From NCBI GenBank assembly GCA_949298535.1, contig CASFXA010000174.1:1-49960 (forward strand): a stretch of 49,960 nt of DNA, given 5' to 3'. Made by a program: the position numbers and the translations under genes. Under the pieces are notes generated by a model. It did no database searches. It saw nothing but the letters and a program-made list of their open reading frames with translations, and had not been told where the DNA came from. This document shows positions 31,599-40,383 of the stretch, in pieces (within the stretch, counting starts at the first letter, position 1; each line of letters starts with the position of its first letter). Source of the DNA: an uncultured Oscillospiraceae bacterium. GTDB lineage: Bacteria; Bacillota; Clostridia; Oscillospirales; Ruminococcaceae.

Positions 31599-32024
31599 AT
31601 GACTTCCGTCACCGCCATCACGGTGCGCTATAACGAAACAGACCGGATGGGGATCACCCATCACGCGGTTTATCCGGTGTGGTACGAACAGGCCCGCACC
31701 GAATTCATCAAAAAGCTGGGGATCTCCTACAGCCAGGTGGAACAGCTGGGAGTGATGCTGCCGCTGGTGGATCTCAGCTGCCATTACGCCGGCAGCTGCA
31801 CCTATGAAGACCAACTTGAGGTATCGGTGAAGGTGACACAGCTGACTCCCGCCCGGATTCGTTTTTTCTATGCCATTACCAAAAAGGGAGAGGAAAAGCC
31901 CTTCCACACCGGTTCCACCACCCACGCCTGGGTGGACAGCGCTTCTTTCCGGGTGATTAATCTGAAAAAGCGTCTGCCGGAGCTGTATGAAAAAATAGCC
32001 TCCGCGGTGGAACCGGAGGAATAA
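31599..32024 (+). CDS. Acyl-CoA thioesterase (4-hydroxybenzoyl-CoA thioesterase type)
   Basis: A 141-residue hotdog-fold thioesterase. YNETDRMGITHHAVYPVWYEQARTEFI carries the catalytic Asp/Tyr region of the YbgC/4-HBT group, with DLSCHYAGSCTYEDQLEV in the core strand. It hydrolyses an acyl-CoA in the cytoplasm; chain length is not predictable. GAAAGGGG lies 8 bases before ATG 31599. It is adjacent, in converging orientation, to an acyl-CoA synthetase gene, so the two might form an opposing pair on related substrates (inference). Confidence 0.88.
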   Translation: MTSVTAITVRYNETDRMGITHHAVYPVWYEQARTEFIKKLGISYSQVEQLGVMLPLVDLSCHYAGSCTYEDQLEVSVKVTQLTPARIRFFYAITKKGEEKPFHTGSTTHAWVDSASFRVINLKKRLPELYEKIASAVEPEE

Positions 32025-32148
32025 TCGTTTCCCGGCGGAACAGAAGCACACATCTTGTTTCCCCTTCCCGGAAGCCCGAAAGGAGAAGACCGAATTCTCT
32101 ATTCCAGAAAAAACGACCCGTTGTTCCCAGAGAAAGGGCTTGAAAGCG

Positions 32149-32197
32149 AAAAACACCGGAAGTCTCTCCCCCTTTGGAGAAACTCCGGTGTTTTTTT
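32149..32197. terminator. Bidirectional terminator between converging genes
   Basis: AAAAACACCGGA (32149-32160) pairs with TCCGGTGTTTTTTT (32184-32197). Serves the thioesterase gene (plus) and the acyl-CoA synthetase gene (minus). Confidence 0.9.
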
Positions 32198-32229
32198 GCC
32201 GTCAAAACGGCCATTTCAATTTTTTCTTC

Positions 32230-33894
32230 TTATTGCTGGCTCTGAGCCATGGAACGGGCTTTGATCTCCACCCGGCGGATTTTGCCGCTGATGGTCTTGG
32301 GCAGTTCGTCGACATACTCCACAATCCGGGGATATTTATAAGGAGCAGTCTGATGCTTGACATAGTTTTGCAGCTCCTTGGTCAGCTCCTCGCTGGGCTT
32401 ATAATCCATGGTAAGGACGATGGTGGCTTTGACCACAGTGCCCCGAATGGGATCCGGCGCGCCGGTGACGGCACACTCCAGTACAGCGGGATGCTCCATC
32501 AGCACGCTTTCAATCTCGAAGGGCCCAATCCGGTAGCCGGAGGCCTTGATAACGTCGTCGGTACGGCCCACATACCAGAAGTAGCCGTCCTCATCCCGCC
32601 AGGCAGTGTCGCCGGTGTGATAATAACCATCGTGCCAAGCCTCTTTGGTGCGGGCGTCGTCGTTGACATAGCCGCGGAACAGTCCCGCCTGAGGGCCGTC
32701 CGCCTTCACCACAATTTCGCCCACATCACCGGTGAGGGTGTCCCTTCCCTCCTCATCAATGATATGGACATCAAACAGCGGAGAAGGTTTGCCCATAGAA
32801 CCAGGCTTGCTGGTGGTGCCCACCAGATTGGCCAGCAGCACCGTGGTTTCAGTCTGGCCAAAGGCTTCCATCAGGTTCAGACCGGTATATTCCTTGAAGC
32901 GATTGTATACCTCAGGGTTGAGGGCCTCTCCGGCAGTGGTGGCATAGGTGAGGCTGCTCAGATCGAAGCCTTCCATCCCCTCCTTGATGAAGAAACGGTA
33001 GATGGTGGGAGGAGCGCAGAAGGTGGTGATGCGGTACTGCTCAATCTTGTGGAGCAGGTCACTGGGATGGAATTTATCAAAATCATAGACAAAAATCGCC
33101 GCTCCGCAGAACCACTGCCCATACAGCTTGCCCCACAGCGCTTTGCCCCAACCGGTGTCCGAAACGGTGAGGTGGAGGCCGTCCGGCTGAACGTTGTGCC
33201 AGTATTTCGCGGTGATGATATGGCCGATGGCATAAGCGCAGTCGTGGGCCACCATCTTAGGATAGCCGGTGGTGCCGGAGGTGAAGAAGATGACCATGGT
33301 GTCGGAGGATTTCCCGGGCTGACGCTCCAGCTGATCGGAGGCGGCGGCAACCTCTTTGTCAAAATCGATCCAGCCCTCCCGGCATCCTCTGGCCATAATC
33401 CGCAGCACCGGCCACTGGATCTCCTGGCAGGCCTCTTCCACCGCTCCGGGCACCTCTCCGTCGGCGGTGCAGACCACAGCGACGGCATGGGCCGCCTCCA
33501 CCCGGTAAACCACATCCTTTTTGGTCAGCAGATGGGTGGCGGGGATGATGGTGGCGCCGATCTTGTGGAGGGCCAGAATGGTGAACCAAAACTGATAATG
33601 ACGCTTGAGGATCACCAGCACCCGATCCCCCCGCTTGATGCCCTGGCTCATCAGGAAATTGGCGGTGCGATTGGATTGACGGCGGATGTCGTCAAAGGTA
33701 AAGAAACGTTCCTCTCCCTTGTCGTTGCACCAGACCATCGCCCGGCGTTCCGGTTCCAGATCCGCAATGGTATCCACCACATCATAGGCAAAATTAAAGT
33801 TTTCGGGGACCACCGGTTCCCAGGTTTTCAGAACCCCCTTCTCGTCGAAGGTTTCCCTGCAATATTTCTGATATAAAAGCTCTACTTTTTCCAA
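32230..33894 (-). CDS. AMP-forming acyl-CoA synthetase (medium-chain/aryl type)
   Basis: A 554-residue adenylate-forming ligase that activates a carboxylic acid to its CoA thioester. The P-loop is [16 protein letters not shown]; further motifs are [55 protein letters not shown] and the adenylation lysine in [10 protein letters not shown]. It resembles the medium-chain or aromatic acyl-CoA synthetase branch more than acetyl-CoA synthetase. TTG 33894 lies 7 bases after AAAGGAAG; the ATG at 33936 has no usable site. It is second gene in a T-box-controlled operon, so an aromatic acid linked to phenylalanine metabolism is a possible substrate (inference). Confidence 0.9.
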   Translation of the reverse strand: MEKVELLYQKYCRETFDEKGVLKTWEPVVPENFNFAYDVVDTIADLEPERRAMVWCNDKGEERFFTFDDIRRQSNRTANFLMSQGIKRGDRVLVILKRHYQFWFTILALHKIGATIIPATHLLTKKDVVYRVEAAHAVAVVCTADGEVPGAVEEACQEIQWPVLRIMARGCREGWIDFDKEVAAASDQLERQPGKSSDTMVIFFTSGTTGYPKMVAHDCAYAIGHIITAKYWHNVQPDGLHLTVSDTGWGKALWGKLYGQWFCGAAIFVYDFDKFHPSDLLHKIEQYRITTFCAPPTIYRFFIKEGMEGFDLSSLTYATTAGEALNPEVYNRFKEYTGLNLMEAFGQTETTVLLANLVGTTSKPGSMGKPSPLFDVHIIDEEGRDTLTGDVGEIVVKADGPQAGLFRGYVNDDARTKEAWHDGYYHTGDTAWRDEDGYFWYVGRTDDVIKASGYRIGPFEIESVLMEHPAVLECAVTGAPDPIRGTVVKATIVLTMDYKPSEELTKELQNYVKHQTAPYKYPRIVEYVDELPKTISGKIRRVEIKARSMAQSQQ

Positions 33895-33939
33895 GCTCGA
33901 TCTTCCTTTCCCAACAAATGGAGCATCTGCGCCCATCCT

Positions 33940-34524
33940 TTAAAATGTTTCCCGTCCTTCTTCTTTCATAATGACCGCCAGAAAGACGCAGTCCTCGCCG
34001 CCGGTGGCGATCATGCCGTGACCGTGGCCGGAATCATAATACACGCAATCCCCCTGGTACAGGGTTTCGGTGTGATCCTCAAAGGCCATTTTCAGGCTGC
34101 CCTTGAGAATAAAGTCAAACTCCTGCCCGTCATGATAGGACAGATGAATGGGCGCGCTCTGCTCCTCCTCGGAATAAGGGGCGGTGACCAGGAAAGGCTC
34201 GCACTTCTTATCCTTGAACAGATACCCCAGATGCTGATAGGTAAAGCCTTTGCGGCGCTTGATGGGCAGGCCCCGGCCCCGGCGCACCACGCTGTAGAAG
34301 GTCAGGCGGGGCTCCTCTCCGGTGACCAGCTCGATCATATCCACCCCCAGCACCTCGGCGCATTTGAGGAGGAAGGAGAAGGAGAAATCTTCGCTGCCCG
34401 CTTCCTTTTCCCGGTACTGTTCCACTGTCATCCCGCAGGCCCTGGCCATTTCTTCCTCGCTGATGTCCAAAATATCCCGTAAGCAGCGAATTCGCTCGGC
34501 AATTTCCTTGAGTCTGACTTCCAT
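33940..34524 (-). CDS. XRE-family regulator with C-terminal cupin domain
   Basis: A 194-residue regulator: a helix-turn-helix at residues about 5-65 (IAERIRCLRDILDISEEEMARACGMTVEQYREKE), a linker, then a cupin fold (HDGQEFDFILKGSLKMAFEDHTETLYQGDCVYYDSGHGHGM). Such HTH-cupin proteins sense small ligands and often control neighbouring acyl-CoA or amine genes. AGGAGG lies 9 bases before ATG 34524; the longer frame would run into the T-box and is rejected. It ends 45 bases before the acyl-CoA synthetase TTG and heads the same transcript. Confidence 0.9.
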   Translation of the reverse strand: MEVRLKEIAERIRCLRDILDISEEEMARACGMTVEQYREKEAGSEDFSFSFLLKCAEVLGVDMIELVTGEEPRLTFYSVVRRGRGLPIKRRKGFTYQHLGYLFKDKKCEPFLVTAPYSEEEQSAPIHLSYHDGQEFDFILKGSLKMAFEDHTETLYQGDCVYYDSGHGHGMIATGGEDCVFLAVIMKEEGRETF

Positions 34525-34577
34525 AACTGACAACCTCCTGTTTCTTCTGCCCCTGGGGGCGGGTTTGTGTTGATGCA

Positions 34578-34865
34578 ACAAAAAAACCGCCCCTTGGCAA
34601 AACTGCTGAGGGACGGGCAAAAAATTCTGCTCGCGGTACCACCCTGATTGCCTCCTGAACCGGAGACCACTCAAAAGAATCTGACAATTCCGACCGGGTA
34701 ACGGCGGTCAGCCGGGAAAGCCCTACTGAATTCAGGCCTCCTGCTCCGAGGTGATGGGAAAAACATCGCCGTTTATATGCTTGCACCAACCGCATACTCT
34801 CTGGAAACGGAGAAGGACATTTTTCCGTCCTCATCATCGCTTTTCTGGGGCGTTTTTAATTGTTA
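34578..34865 (-). promoter_or_regulatory. T-box riboswitch, probable UUC (Phe) specifier
   Basis: On the minus strand: Stem I with AGAGAG and GGTTGGTGCAAGC, then CTGAA-TTC-AGTAGG where TTC occupies the specifier position, the closing CCGTTA, the T-box AGGGTGGTACCGCG (34645-34632), and a terminator CCGTCCCT...AGGGGCGGTTTTTTT (to 34579). Uncharged tRNA binding should favour the antiterminator and allow transcription of the XRE-cupin and acyl-CoA synthetase genes. The element is certain; the specifier assignment is by position next to AGTAG. Confidence 0.93.
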
Positions 34866-34871
34866 TTTCAG

Positions 34872-34900
34872 ATCATATACCTTTCCCGCCCAAATGTCAA
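34872..34900 (-). promoter_or_regulatory. Promoter of the T-box operon
   Basis: Minus strand TTGACA (34900-34895), 17-base spacer, TATGAT (34877-34872). Start about 34865, immediately before Stem I. Confidence 0.9.
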
Positions 34901-34928
34901 TGATTTTTTTGGAGGAAAGAGAAAATTT

Positions 34929-35591
34929 TTATGGTTCCGGCTCCTCCGCCGCCTCCAGAATCAGACGTTCCAGCTCCGGCACAGTATGGGCGATCATGTC
35001 AGCGCCGGTGCGCCGCAGCAAGGGTTCCTCCTTCATCCCCCAGGTGACGCCGATGGTGTAAAATCCTCCGTTTTTTCCCGTCTCCATATCCACCTCGGAA
35101 TCCCCGGTGTAGCTGATACAGCGGCCCCCCAGCTTTTCCAGCACCTGAAGCACCGTCTGGGGATCCGGCTTGAGGGGACCGCCCTCCCGCTGTCCCTGAG
35201 CCAGATCCAGCAGGGTTCCAAAACTGCTTTGGACCACAGCCCTGGTCTGATTGTGAGGCTTGTTGGATACCGCCGCCGTCAGAATATCATGGCGATGCAG
35301 CTCCTCCAGCATCTCAGACACGCCGGGAAAAAGAGGACAGCCCTGGGCGCAGACATCACAATAAATGGTGTCATAGTCGCTGCGCACCTGACGAAAAATC
35401 TCCTCGTCCGCCTCCTCCGGCAGCGCCCGGCGGATCAGTTTATCCATACCATTGCCTATAAAGGTCCGGTACCGCTCCACCTCATGCTCCGGCAGTCCCG
35501 AAAGGCGCAGCGCCGCATTGCAGGCCAAAGCAATCCCTTGCAAAGAATCAATGAGGGTGCCGTCCAGATCAAATACCGCTACTTTTTTCAT
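34929..35591 (-). CDS. HAD-family phosphatase (phosphoglycolate phosphatase-like)
   Basis: A 220-residue haloacid-dehalogenase hydrolase. Motif I VFDLDGTLIDS with nucleophile Asp, helical cap (residues ~15-80), motif II AAVSNKPH, motif III Lys with GPLKPDPQTV, motif IV YTGDSEVD. This is the Gph/PGMB-like subclass that dephosphorylates small phospho-metabolites; substrate unknown. Its promoter at 35759-35787 gives a leader of about 160 bases with nothing recognisable. It ends about 30 bases before the T-box promoter, on the same strand. Confidence 0.88.
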   Translation of the reverse strand: MKKVAVFDLDGTLIDSLQGIALACNAALRLSGLPEHEVERYRTFIGNGMDKLIRRALPEEADEEIFRQVRSDYDTIYCDVCAQGCPLFPGVSEMLEELHRHDILTAAVSNKPHNQTRAVVQSSFGTLLDLAQGQREGGPLKPDPQTVLQVLEKLGGRCISYTGDSEVDMETGKNGGFYTIGVTWGMKEEPLLRRTGADMIAHTVPELERLILEAAEEPEP

Positions 35592-35758
35592 CTGTCAGTA
35601 GTCCTTTCCCATTCCTTCCCCGGAGGCGCTCCCTGCCCTCAACATTCCTGATACCGGGGATTCTTTTGGTCGCGCCACTGCCGCTTTTCCCTTCTCCCCC
35701 TGCGGGACAAAAACCCTTTTTCACCGGCAAAACAGTCCGGGGAGCTTTCAACAGGCCC

Positions 35759-35787
35759 ATTATAAAGGCTTGGGAACTCGATTGCAA
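35759..35787 (-). promoter_or_regulatory. Promoter of the HAD phosphatase gene
   Basis: Minus strand TTGCAA (35787-35782), 17-base spacer, TATAAT (35764-35759). Divergent from the thiT promoter 40 bp away. Confidence 0.8.
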
Positions 35788-35826
35788 CTGATTTGATTCT
35801 GCAGTGGAATTTTCTGACGATTTTTG

Positions 35827-35855
35827 TTGACATTTGATAAATTTGCGATTATACT
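35827..35855 (+). promoter_or_regulatory. Promoter of the TPP riboswitch/thiT transcript
   Basis: TTGACA (35827-35832), 17-base spacer, TATACT (35850-35855); start just before the aptamer. Confidence 0.9.
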
Positions 35856-35867
35856 GAGGGCACAATC

Positions 35868-36007
35868 AACAGGGGAGCCCGGATTCGCGGGCTGAGATTT
35901 GAGGCGTTTCCTCATGACCCTTCGACCTGATCTGGATCATGCCAGCGTAGGGAGTGACATTATCGCAGCCTTTCCCAAGGACGTCTGGTTTTCAGGCGTC
36001 CTTTTTT
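35868..36007 (+). promoter_or_regulatory. TPP riboswitch with terminator
   Basis: The aptamer (about 35870-35957) has the THI-box pieces GGGGAGCCCG, GGGCTGAGA, GACCCTTCGACCTGATCTGG and GCCAGCGTAGGGA. The expression platform is GGACGTCTG (35979-35987) pairing with CAGGCGTCC (35993-36001) before TTTTTT. Thiamine pyrophosphate should cause premature termination ahead of thiT. Confidence 0.97.
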
Positions 36008-36050
36008 GCGGCATTCACAGCAGGCGACAAAAAGAAAGGAAGAATCAACC

Positions 36051-36611
36051 ATGAACCGCAGTTCCAAAACCTTCGTCCTGGTCAAATGCGCCCTTTTGGT
36101 GGCTTTGGCCGTAGCCCTGAACTTTGTTAAAATTGCCCCCTGGCCCAACGGCGGCTCCATCACCGCGGCGGCTATGGCGCCCATCGTTGTGGCAGGCCTG
36201 ATGTTCGGCCCCAAGTGGGGGCTTCTCACCGGCTTCACCTACAGTCTGCTTCAGATGCTGCTGGACGGCATCAGCGCTCCGCCAGTGGAAACGGTCTTCT
36301 GGTACGCTCTGGTGGTGATGCTGGATTATGTGGTGGCTTTCACCGTGCTGGGCCTTGCCGGTGTGGTCGCCAAACCATTCTCCAGCCCGGTGAAGGGGGC
36401 TGTGGCCGGTACCGTGGCTGTCACCGCCGTCCGGTACCTTTGTCACTTTCTGAGCGGGATCCTCATCTGGGGCGTCTACGCGCCGGAGGGAACCCCTGTC
36501 TGGCTCTATTCCCTGCTGTATAACGGCTCCTACATGATTCCGGAAATGCTGATTACCACCGCTATGGTCAGCTTTTTTGTAAAAGGCATCTCCGGCAGGC
36601 GCCCCCTTTAA
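36051..36611 (+). CDS. thiT: Thiamine ECF transporter substrate-binding subunit ThiT
   Basis: A 186-residue membrane protein with six helices, the S component that captures thiamine for an energy-coupling-factor transporter whose ATPases and T subunit lie elsewhere. NFVKIAPWPNGGSITAAAMAPIV and GLLTGFTYSLLQMLLDG are the N-terminal family motifs. LYSLLYNGSYMIPEMLIT is the conserved thiamine-site segment. GAAAGGAAG precedes ATG 36051. The TPP riboswitch just upstream independently confirms the substrate. Confidence 0.96.
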   Translation: MNRSSKTFVLVKCALLVALAVALNFVKIAPWPNGGSITAAAMAPIVVAGLMFGPKWGLLTGFTYSLLQMLLDGISAPPVETVFWYALVVMLDYVVAFTVLGLAGVVAKPFSSPVKGAVAGTVAVTAVRYLCHFLSGILIWGVYAPEGTPVWLYSLLYNGSYMIPEMLITTAMVSFFVKGISGRRPL

Positions 36612-36741
36612 CTGATCCCTCCTTCTTTTCACCCCAAACAGCTCAAATAAAAGCTGGTCCTCCGGTTTTTCCTTTCCAAAAGCACAGAGGGAAAAGACCA
36701 CATCTCATCTTGTTGGGAAAAGAATATTTTCAGACAAAAAA

Positions 36742-36771
36742 TTGTTCTTTTTCGCCGATTTATGCTATAAT
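36742..36771 (+). promoter_or_regulatory. Promoter of the DivIVA-like gene
   Basis: TTGTTC (36742-36747), 18-base spacer, TGCTATAAT with hexamer 36766-36771. The spacer contains TTTTTCGCCGATT, also present in the spacer of the 16942-16970 promoter. Confidence 0.7.
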
Positions 36772-36842
36772 GGCCCTATCAGCGGCGGAATACCCACCAG
36801 ACGTTCCGCCCCAGCCGAGGAAGAAGAAGGAGAATCCGCCCT

Positions 36843-37511
36843 ATGAGCAAAAATGATTTGTTTAAATCCGCCGTCATGGGCTATGACAAGGAGGAAGTGA
36901 CCTCCTGCATCAACCGTATGAAGGAGACCGCCCAACAGGAAAAAGAAGATCTGACTGCCCGGCTGGAAGCCGCGGAGAAGGAAAAGGAGGAGCTGGCCCA
37001 GCAGTTGGCTGCCAGTGAAAAGACCCGGGGAGAAATGCAGACCGCCATGGATACCGCCCAGGAGTATATCACCACTCTGGTCAACAAGGGAAAGGCTTTG
37101 GAGCGGGAGCTGGATGACGCCCGGGCCAAGGTTGCCCTTTATCTGGAGCGGCAGGACGCCATTTCCCGGCTGCTGGCCGATACTCAGACCCGCTGCGGTC
37201 AGCTGATCGAGGAGGCCCAGAGCCACGGAGAAACCATCCGCCGGCAGGCTCAGGAGGAACGGCAGCAGATCCTGGAGAACGCCAGAGCAACCGCTCAAAC
37301 CATTATCCAGGATTCCAAAACAGACGCGGACAAAATTCAGAACGGGATGCTGGAGCAGTGCCACACTATGACCATGGCCATGGGGCGGATGCGTCAGCTG
37401 TTGGCTCAGATGGCCGGATGCGTGCAAACCGCTCATGAAATCGCTCAGGATCCTTATTCCTATTGCTACAGCGACAGCGCCTCTCCGGAGGATCTGCCGG
37501 CGGAAAAATAA
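36843..37511 (+). CDS. DivIVA-like coiled-coil protein
   Basis: A 222-residue cytoplasmic protein. The N-terminal LFKSAVMGYDKEEVTSCINRMKE resembles the DivIVA/GpsB lipid-binding segment, followed by a long coiled coil (residues about 25-195, rich in Glu, Gln and Ala heptads) and an acidic tail. DivIVA-type proteins mark curved membrane at poles or septa and recruit partners; the partner here is unknown. No division genes adjoin it. AAGGAG lies 10 bases before ATG 36843; it is a single-gene unit with its own promoter and terminator. Confidence 0.82.
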   Translation: MSKNDLFKSAVMGYDKEEVTSCINRMKETAQQEKEDLTARLEAAEKEKEELAQQLAASEKTRGEMQTAMDTAQEYITTLVNKGKALERELDDARAKVALYLERQDAISRLLADTQTRCGQLIEEAQSHGETIRRQAQEERQQILENARATAQTIIQDSKTDADKIQNGMLEQCHTMTMAMGRMRQLLAQMAGCVQTAHEIAQDPYSYCYSDSASPEDLPAEK

Positions 37512-37569
37512 TCTCTGCGCAAAACAATCGCCCCTTTTCCGGGAGCGATGAGCGTTTCATCAAAAAATC

Positions 37570-37614
37570 ATGCGGCACAGTCCTTTTCTTCGGGATTGTG
37601 CCGCATTGTTTTTT
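37570..37614. terminator. Bidirectional terminator
   Basis: ATGCGGCACA (37570-37579) pairs with TGTGCCGCAT (37597-37606), followed by TGTTTTTTG; T-rich on the minus strand as well. It separates the converging DivIVA-like and GH13 genes. Confidence 0.9.
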
Positions 37615-37647
37615 GCAATTTTAGAAACTTCTTTGGAAGCGTCGCTT

Positions 37648-38955
37648 TTACTGGGCCAACCAATATTCCACACTGTAGGGCGGAAGCTCCAGCGCGCCCT
37701 CCAGCCGTGTTTCTCCCCCCGAGAGCAGTCCGCGGACCAAGTCCCCCTGACCGTCAAAACGGGCGGTATAAGGTTTCTCGTCAGCGTTGATGGCGCAATA
37801 GACCCGCTGGCCCTGAAACTCCCGGCGGAACACCACCTGCCGGTTGGTCAGCGCCATGCTGCGAAAGTCTCCGTGACACAGGGCAGGGGTCTGCCGATGG
37901 GCTGCGGCACAGCGGGCGATCCACTCCGTCAGATCATTCCACTGGGGATTCGGCAGCGCAGGCCGAAGAGCGCCATCCCCCTGGGATTTCTCCCCTTTCA
38001 CTCCCCACTCGCTGCCATAGTAGAGGCAGGGAATCCCCGGCATGGCAAAGAGCAGCCCGTAAATCAGGGGCAGGTGCCGCTGATCCTTGAGGATACTGGC
38101 CACACGGGTGACGTCGTGATTGTCCACAAAGGACAACAGATGCTTGCCTTTGTACAGCGTCCAGTTTTCCGGTCCGAACTGCCGCAGCAGGGAATGGGTG
38201 ATCTCAAAAAGATTCAGAGAATTAAAACTGGAATAAAGCCCTTTATAACATTCATAGTTGGTGACGCTGTGAAGCATCTGGTCGTTCATCACGCCGTTAT
38301 AGTCTCCGTGGAGCATCTCCCCCACCAAAAACAGCTCCCGCCCCAGGCAGTCGCAAAAGCTGCGGAGGCTGCGGAGAAAATCCCGATCCAGGCAGTAGGC
38401 CACATCCAGCCGGATGCCGTCGATTTCAAACTCCTCCGCCCACATCTGCACCGTTTCCAGCAGGTAACGCACGACCGCCGGATTGCGGAGATTCAATTTG
38501 ACCAGCTCGTAATGGCCCTCCCAGCCCTCATACCAGAAACCATCATTGTAGCAGCTGTTGCCGCCGAAATTCAAATGGAACCAATCCCGATAGGGGGATG
38601 CTTCCCGGTTTTTCCGCACATCTTCAAAGGCCCAGAATCCCCGTCCCACATGGTTGAACACTCCGTCCAGCACCACCCGGATTCCACTTTGATGAAATTG
38701 GCGGCACAGCCGGCGAAAGTCCTCATTGCTGCCCAAGCGGCAGTCGATGGTCCGATAATCCCGGGTATCATAGCCGTGGCGGTCCGACTCAAAGACGGGA
38801 CAAAAATAAACGGCGTCCACCCCCAGCTTTTGCAGATGGGGAAGATATTGTTCCAACGCCAGAATCCGGTGAGACAAAACCCCATTGTTCTCCGCCGGCG
38901 CCCCGCAGAGGCCCAGGGGATAAATCTGATAAAAAACACTGTCATAGGCCCACAT
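37648..38955 (-). CDS. GH13 alpha-amylase-family glycosidase, intracellular
   Basis: A 435-residue (beta/alpha)8 glycoside hydrolase with no signal peptide, acting on alpha-glucans or maltodextrins in the cytoplasm. The four GH13 regions are present: LDGVFNHVG, DGIRLDVAY (nucleophile Asp), LVGEMLHGDY (acid/base Glu) and FVDNHD. It starts MWAYDSVFYQIYPLG like neopullulanase/maltogenic enzymes, but the usual CBM34 N-terminal domain is missing. ATG 38955 follows AGGAGG by 9 bases; the longer frame to 39369 runs through non-coding sequence. It probably works with glycogen metabolism, as does glgB at 45.3 kb. Confidence 0.92.
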   Translation of the reverse strand: MWAYDSVFYQIYPLGLCGAPAENNGVLSHRILALEQYLPHLQKLGVDAVYFCPVFESDRHGYDTRDYRTIDCRLGSNEDFRRLCRQFHQSGIRVVLDGVFNHVGRGFWAFEDVRKNREASPYRDWFHLNFGGNSCYNDGFWYEGWEGHYELVKLNLRNPAVVRYLLETVQMWAEEFEIDGIRLDVAYCLDRDFLRSLRSFCDCLGRELFLVGEMLHGDYNGVMNDQMLHSVTNYECYKGLYSSFNSLNLFEITHSLLRQFGPENWTLYKGKHLLSFVDNHDVTRVASILKDQRHLPLIYGLLFAMPGIPCLYYGSEWGVKGEKSQGDGALRPALPNPQWNDLTEWIARCAAAHRQTPALCHGDFRSMALTNRQVVFRREFQGQRVYCAINADEKPYTARFDGQGDLVRGLLSGGETRLEGALELPPYSVEYWLAQ

Positions 38956-39766
38956 GAGATAAGTCCTCCTGTTTTGAATGATCACTTTGGCAAAGACCGC
39001 CCGGATAAAAAAGCCGGGGCTTCCGCCAGATGAGCGCAGATGGATCCTCCCGAAATCAGCGGAGGTTTGCCTATTCCAACCAATTTTTGCAAAGACGAAC
39101 AGGTCCCTTACCGCGGGATCTTTTCTCTTCTTTTCTGCAAGGTTCTTGTGGAGAACATACAAAATCCATCCCCATCTGACCGGGATAGTATACCATATTT
39201 TAACCAAAAATGCCACTACTTTCAGGATTTTCTGACGATTGGAAAAAAGGGAAATTCCGGGAATCTGCCTTTTCCAGAGAAGGATACCCTCAGCAGATGA
39301 GGGGCAACACCGTTTTCCGAACAACCGGACGGGAAAGCAAAACAGAATAGGACGACGTCCGGCTGACACCCGCCAAGGACCAGAACCCAGACGGAGCCGA
39401 TTTTACTCCCCCGCTGGCGCTTTCAACCTTCGTTCGTTGTTTTCGACCAGGTTTTGGACGGTCTCCTTCTCCCTGTCCGGTGGAAAGAAAGCGATGCCAT
39501 CAGCCGCACCCGGGGGCGTCCCCTCTCCCAACAATTCCTGAAAATCAAATAAAAAACGCAGGGAGGCTTTAAAACAAAGGCAGAACCTTTCTGGTGGAAA
39601 ACAACCTCCCTGCCGCGTTTGTTTCTTATTCTGTTCGGCTCTTTGTCCTTTTCTTTTTTAATGGAAAAATTCACGACCATTGATTCTTTTTCCCCTCTTT
39701 TTAAAAGTGGGAGGGGATCGATGGAACGATCTTTCTGAACAATTTTTAAACACCAGAGGAAGAGTC
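38956..39766. other. Gene-poor region with GH13 promoter and a large hairpin
   Basis: About 800 bases without a supportable gene. An extended -10, TGGTATACT on the minus strand (hexamer 39192-39187), probably starts the GH13 transcript with a ~225-base leader. At 39558-39613 GCAGGGAGG pairs with CCTCCCTGC across a 38-base loop, with GCGTTTTTTATTTG on the minus-strand side; it looks like a minus-strand terminator although no minus-strand gene lies upstream of it. Weak open frames here show no protein-like composition. Confidence 0.5.
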
Positions 39767-39796
39767 TTGACAGCCTGCGTCCACAGAACGTATAAT
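39767..39796 (+). promoter_or_regulatory. Promoter of the MarR gene
   Basis: TTGACA (39767-39772), 18-base spacer, TATAAT (39791-39796): both hexamers are perfect. Confidence 0.9.
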
Positions 39797-39807
39797 CACA
39801 ACCGGAA

Positions 39808-39825
39808 TAGTTTATATGTAAACTA
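39808..39825 (+). promoter_or_regulatory. Palindromic operator TAGTTTA-TATG-TAAACTA
   Basis: A perfect 7-bp inverted repeat with a 4-bp centre, starting about 5 bases past the transcription start. Position and form fit autorepression by the adjacent MarR-type regulator. Confidence 0.8.
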
Positions 39826-39881
39826 AATTTCCTGGTCGGCATCCGTCAACCAGAAAAACAGCAAAAGGTGGGGACAGAAGA

Positions 39882-40364
39882 TTGAACTTGGAAAAGTTTG
39901 ACCGAAAATGGACCGCGGAAGGCAGAAATCTATTTTTAAGGATGCAGCGGCTGCTGGAGCAGGTGCAGGAGGACTGCGGCATAACCCTGGCTCAGTCCTT
40001 TGTACTGGGAGAACTGGTCCGTTCAGGCGAAATGCCAATGAGCGCTCTCAGTCAACGCCTTCATATGACCAAAGGGAATTTGTCCTCTTTGTGCAATAGG
40101 ATGGAAAAACAGGGTCTCGTTCAGCGAAAACGAAGTGCGGAGGACGAGAGGGTCGTTTACATAGATGTAACCCCCTGTGGTCGGGCATTGATTCACCATG
40201 TTGAGCAGGAACATGACCGATTCTATCGCTTCCGGGGAAACGACACGCCCCCTCAGCTCCAGCAAAAGGTGCTGGATGGATTGCAGGCGATGGACCAATA
40301 TTTGCACATTTGTGAAAAGCAATACCATCTTTTTTCAAAAACCGGCAACCTTGTGAAGAAGTAA
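39882..40364 (+). CDS. MarR-family transcriptional regulator
   Basis: A 160-residue dimeric winged-helix regulator. VLGELVRSGEMPMSALSQRLHMTKGNLSSLCNRMEKQGLVQRKRSAEDERVVYIDVTPCG covers the helix-turn-helix and the beta wing with the family DxR motif (EDER). Translation starts at TTG 39882 after AAAGGTGGGG (10 bases). The operator at 39808 suggests autoregulation, and the RND efflux genes 150 bases downstream are the likely targets, responding to a drug or toxic small molecule. Confidence 0.9.
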   Translation: MNLEKFDRKWTAEGRNLFLRMQRLLEQVQEDCGITLAQSFVLGELVRSGEMPMSALSQRLHMTKGNLSSLCNRMEKQGLVQRKRSAEDERVVYIDVTPCGRALIHHVEQEHDRFYRFRGNDTPPQLQQKVLDGLQAMDQYLHICEKQYHLFSKTGNLVKK

Positions 40365-40383
40365 AAACTGAAAAGTTTTTCAC

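Noticed and set aside
39423-39842. Minus-strand 139-residue reading frame
   Set aside because: Crosses the marR promoter and the large hairpin, has biased composition and no ribosome site.
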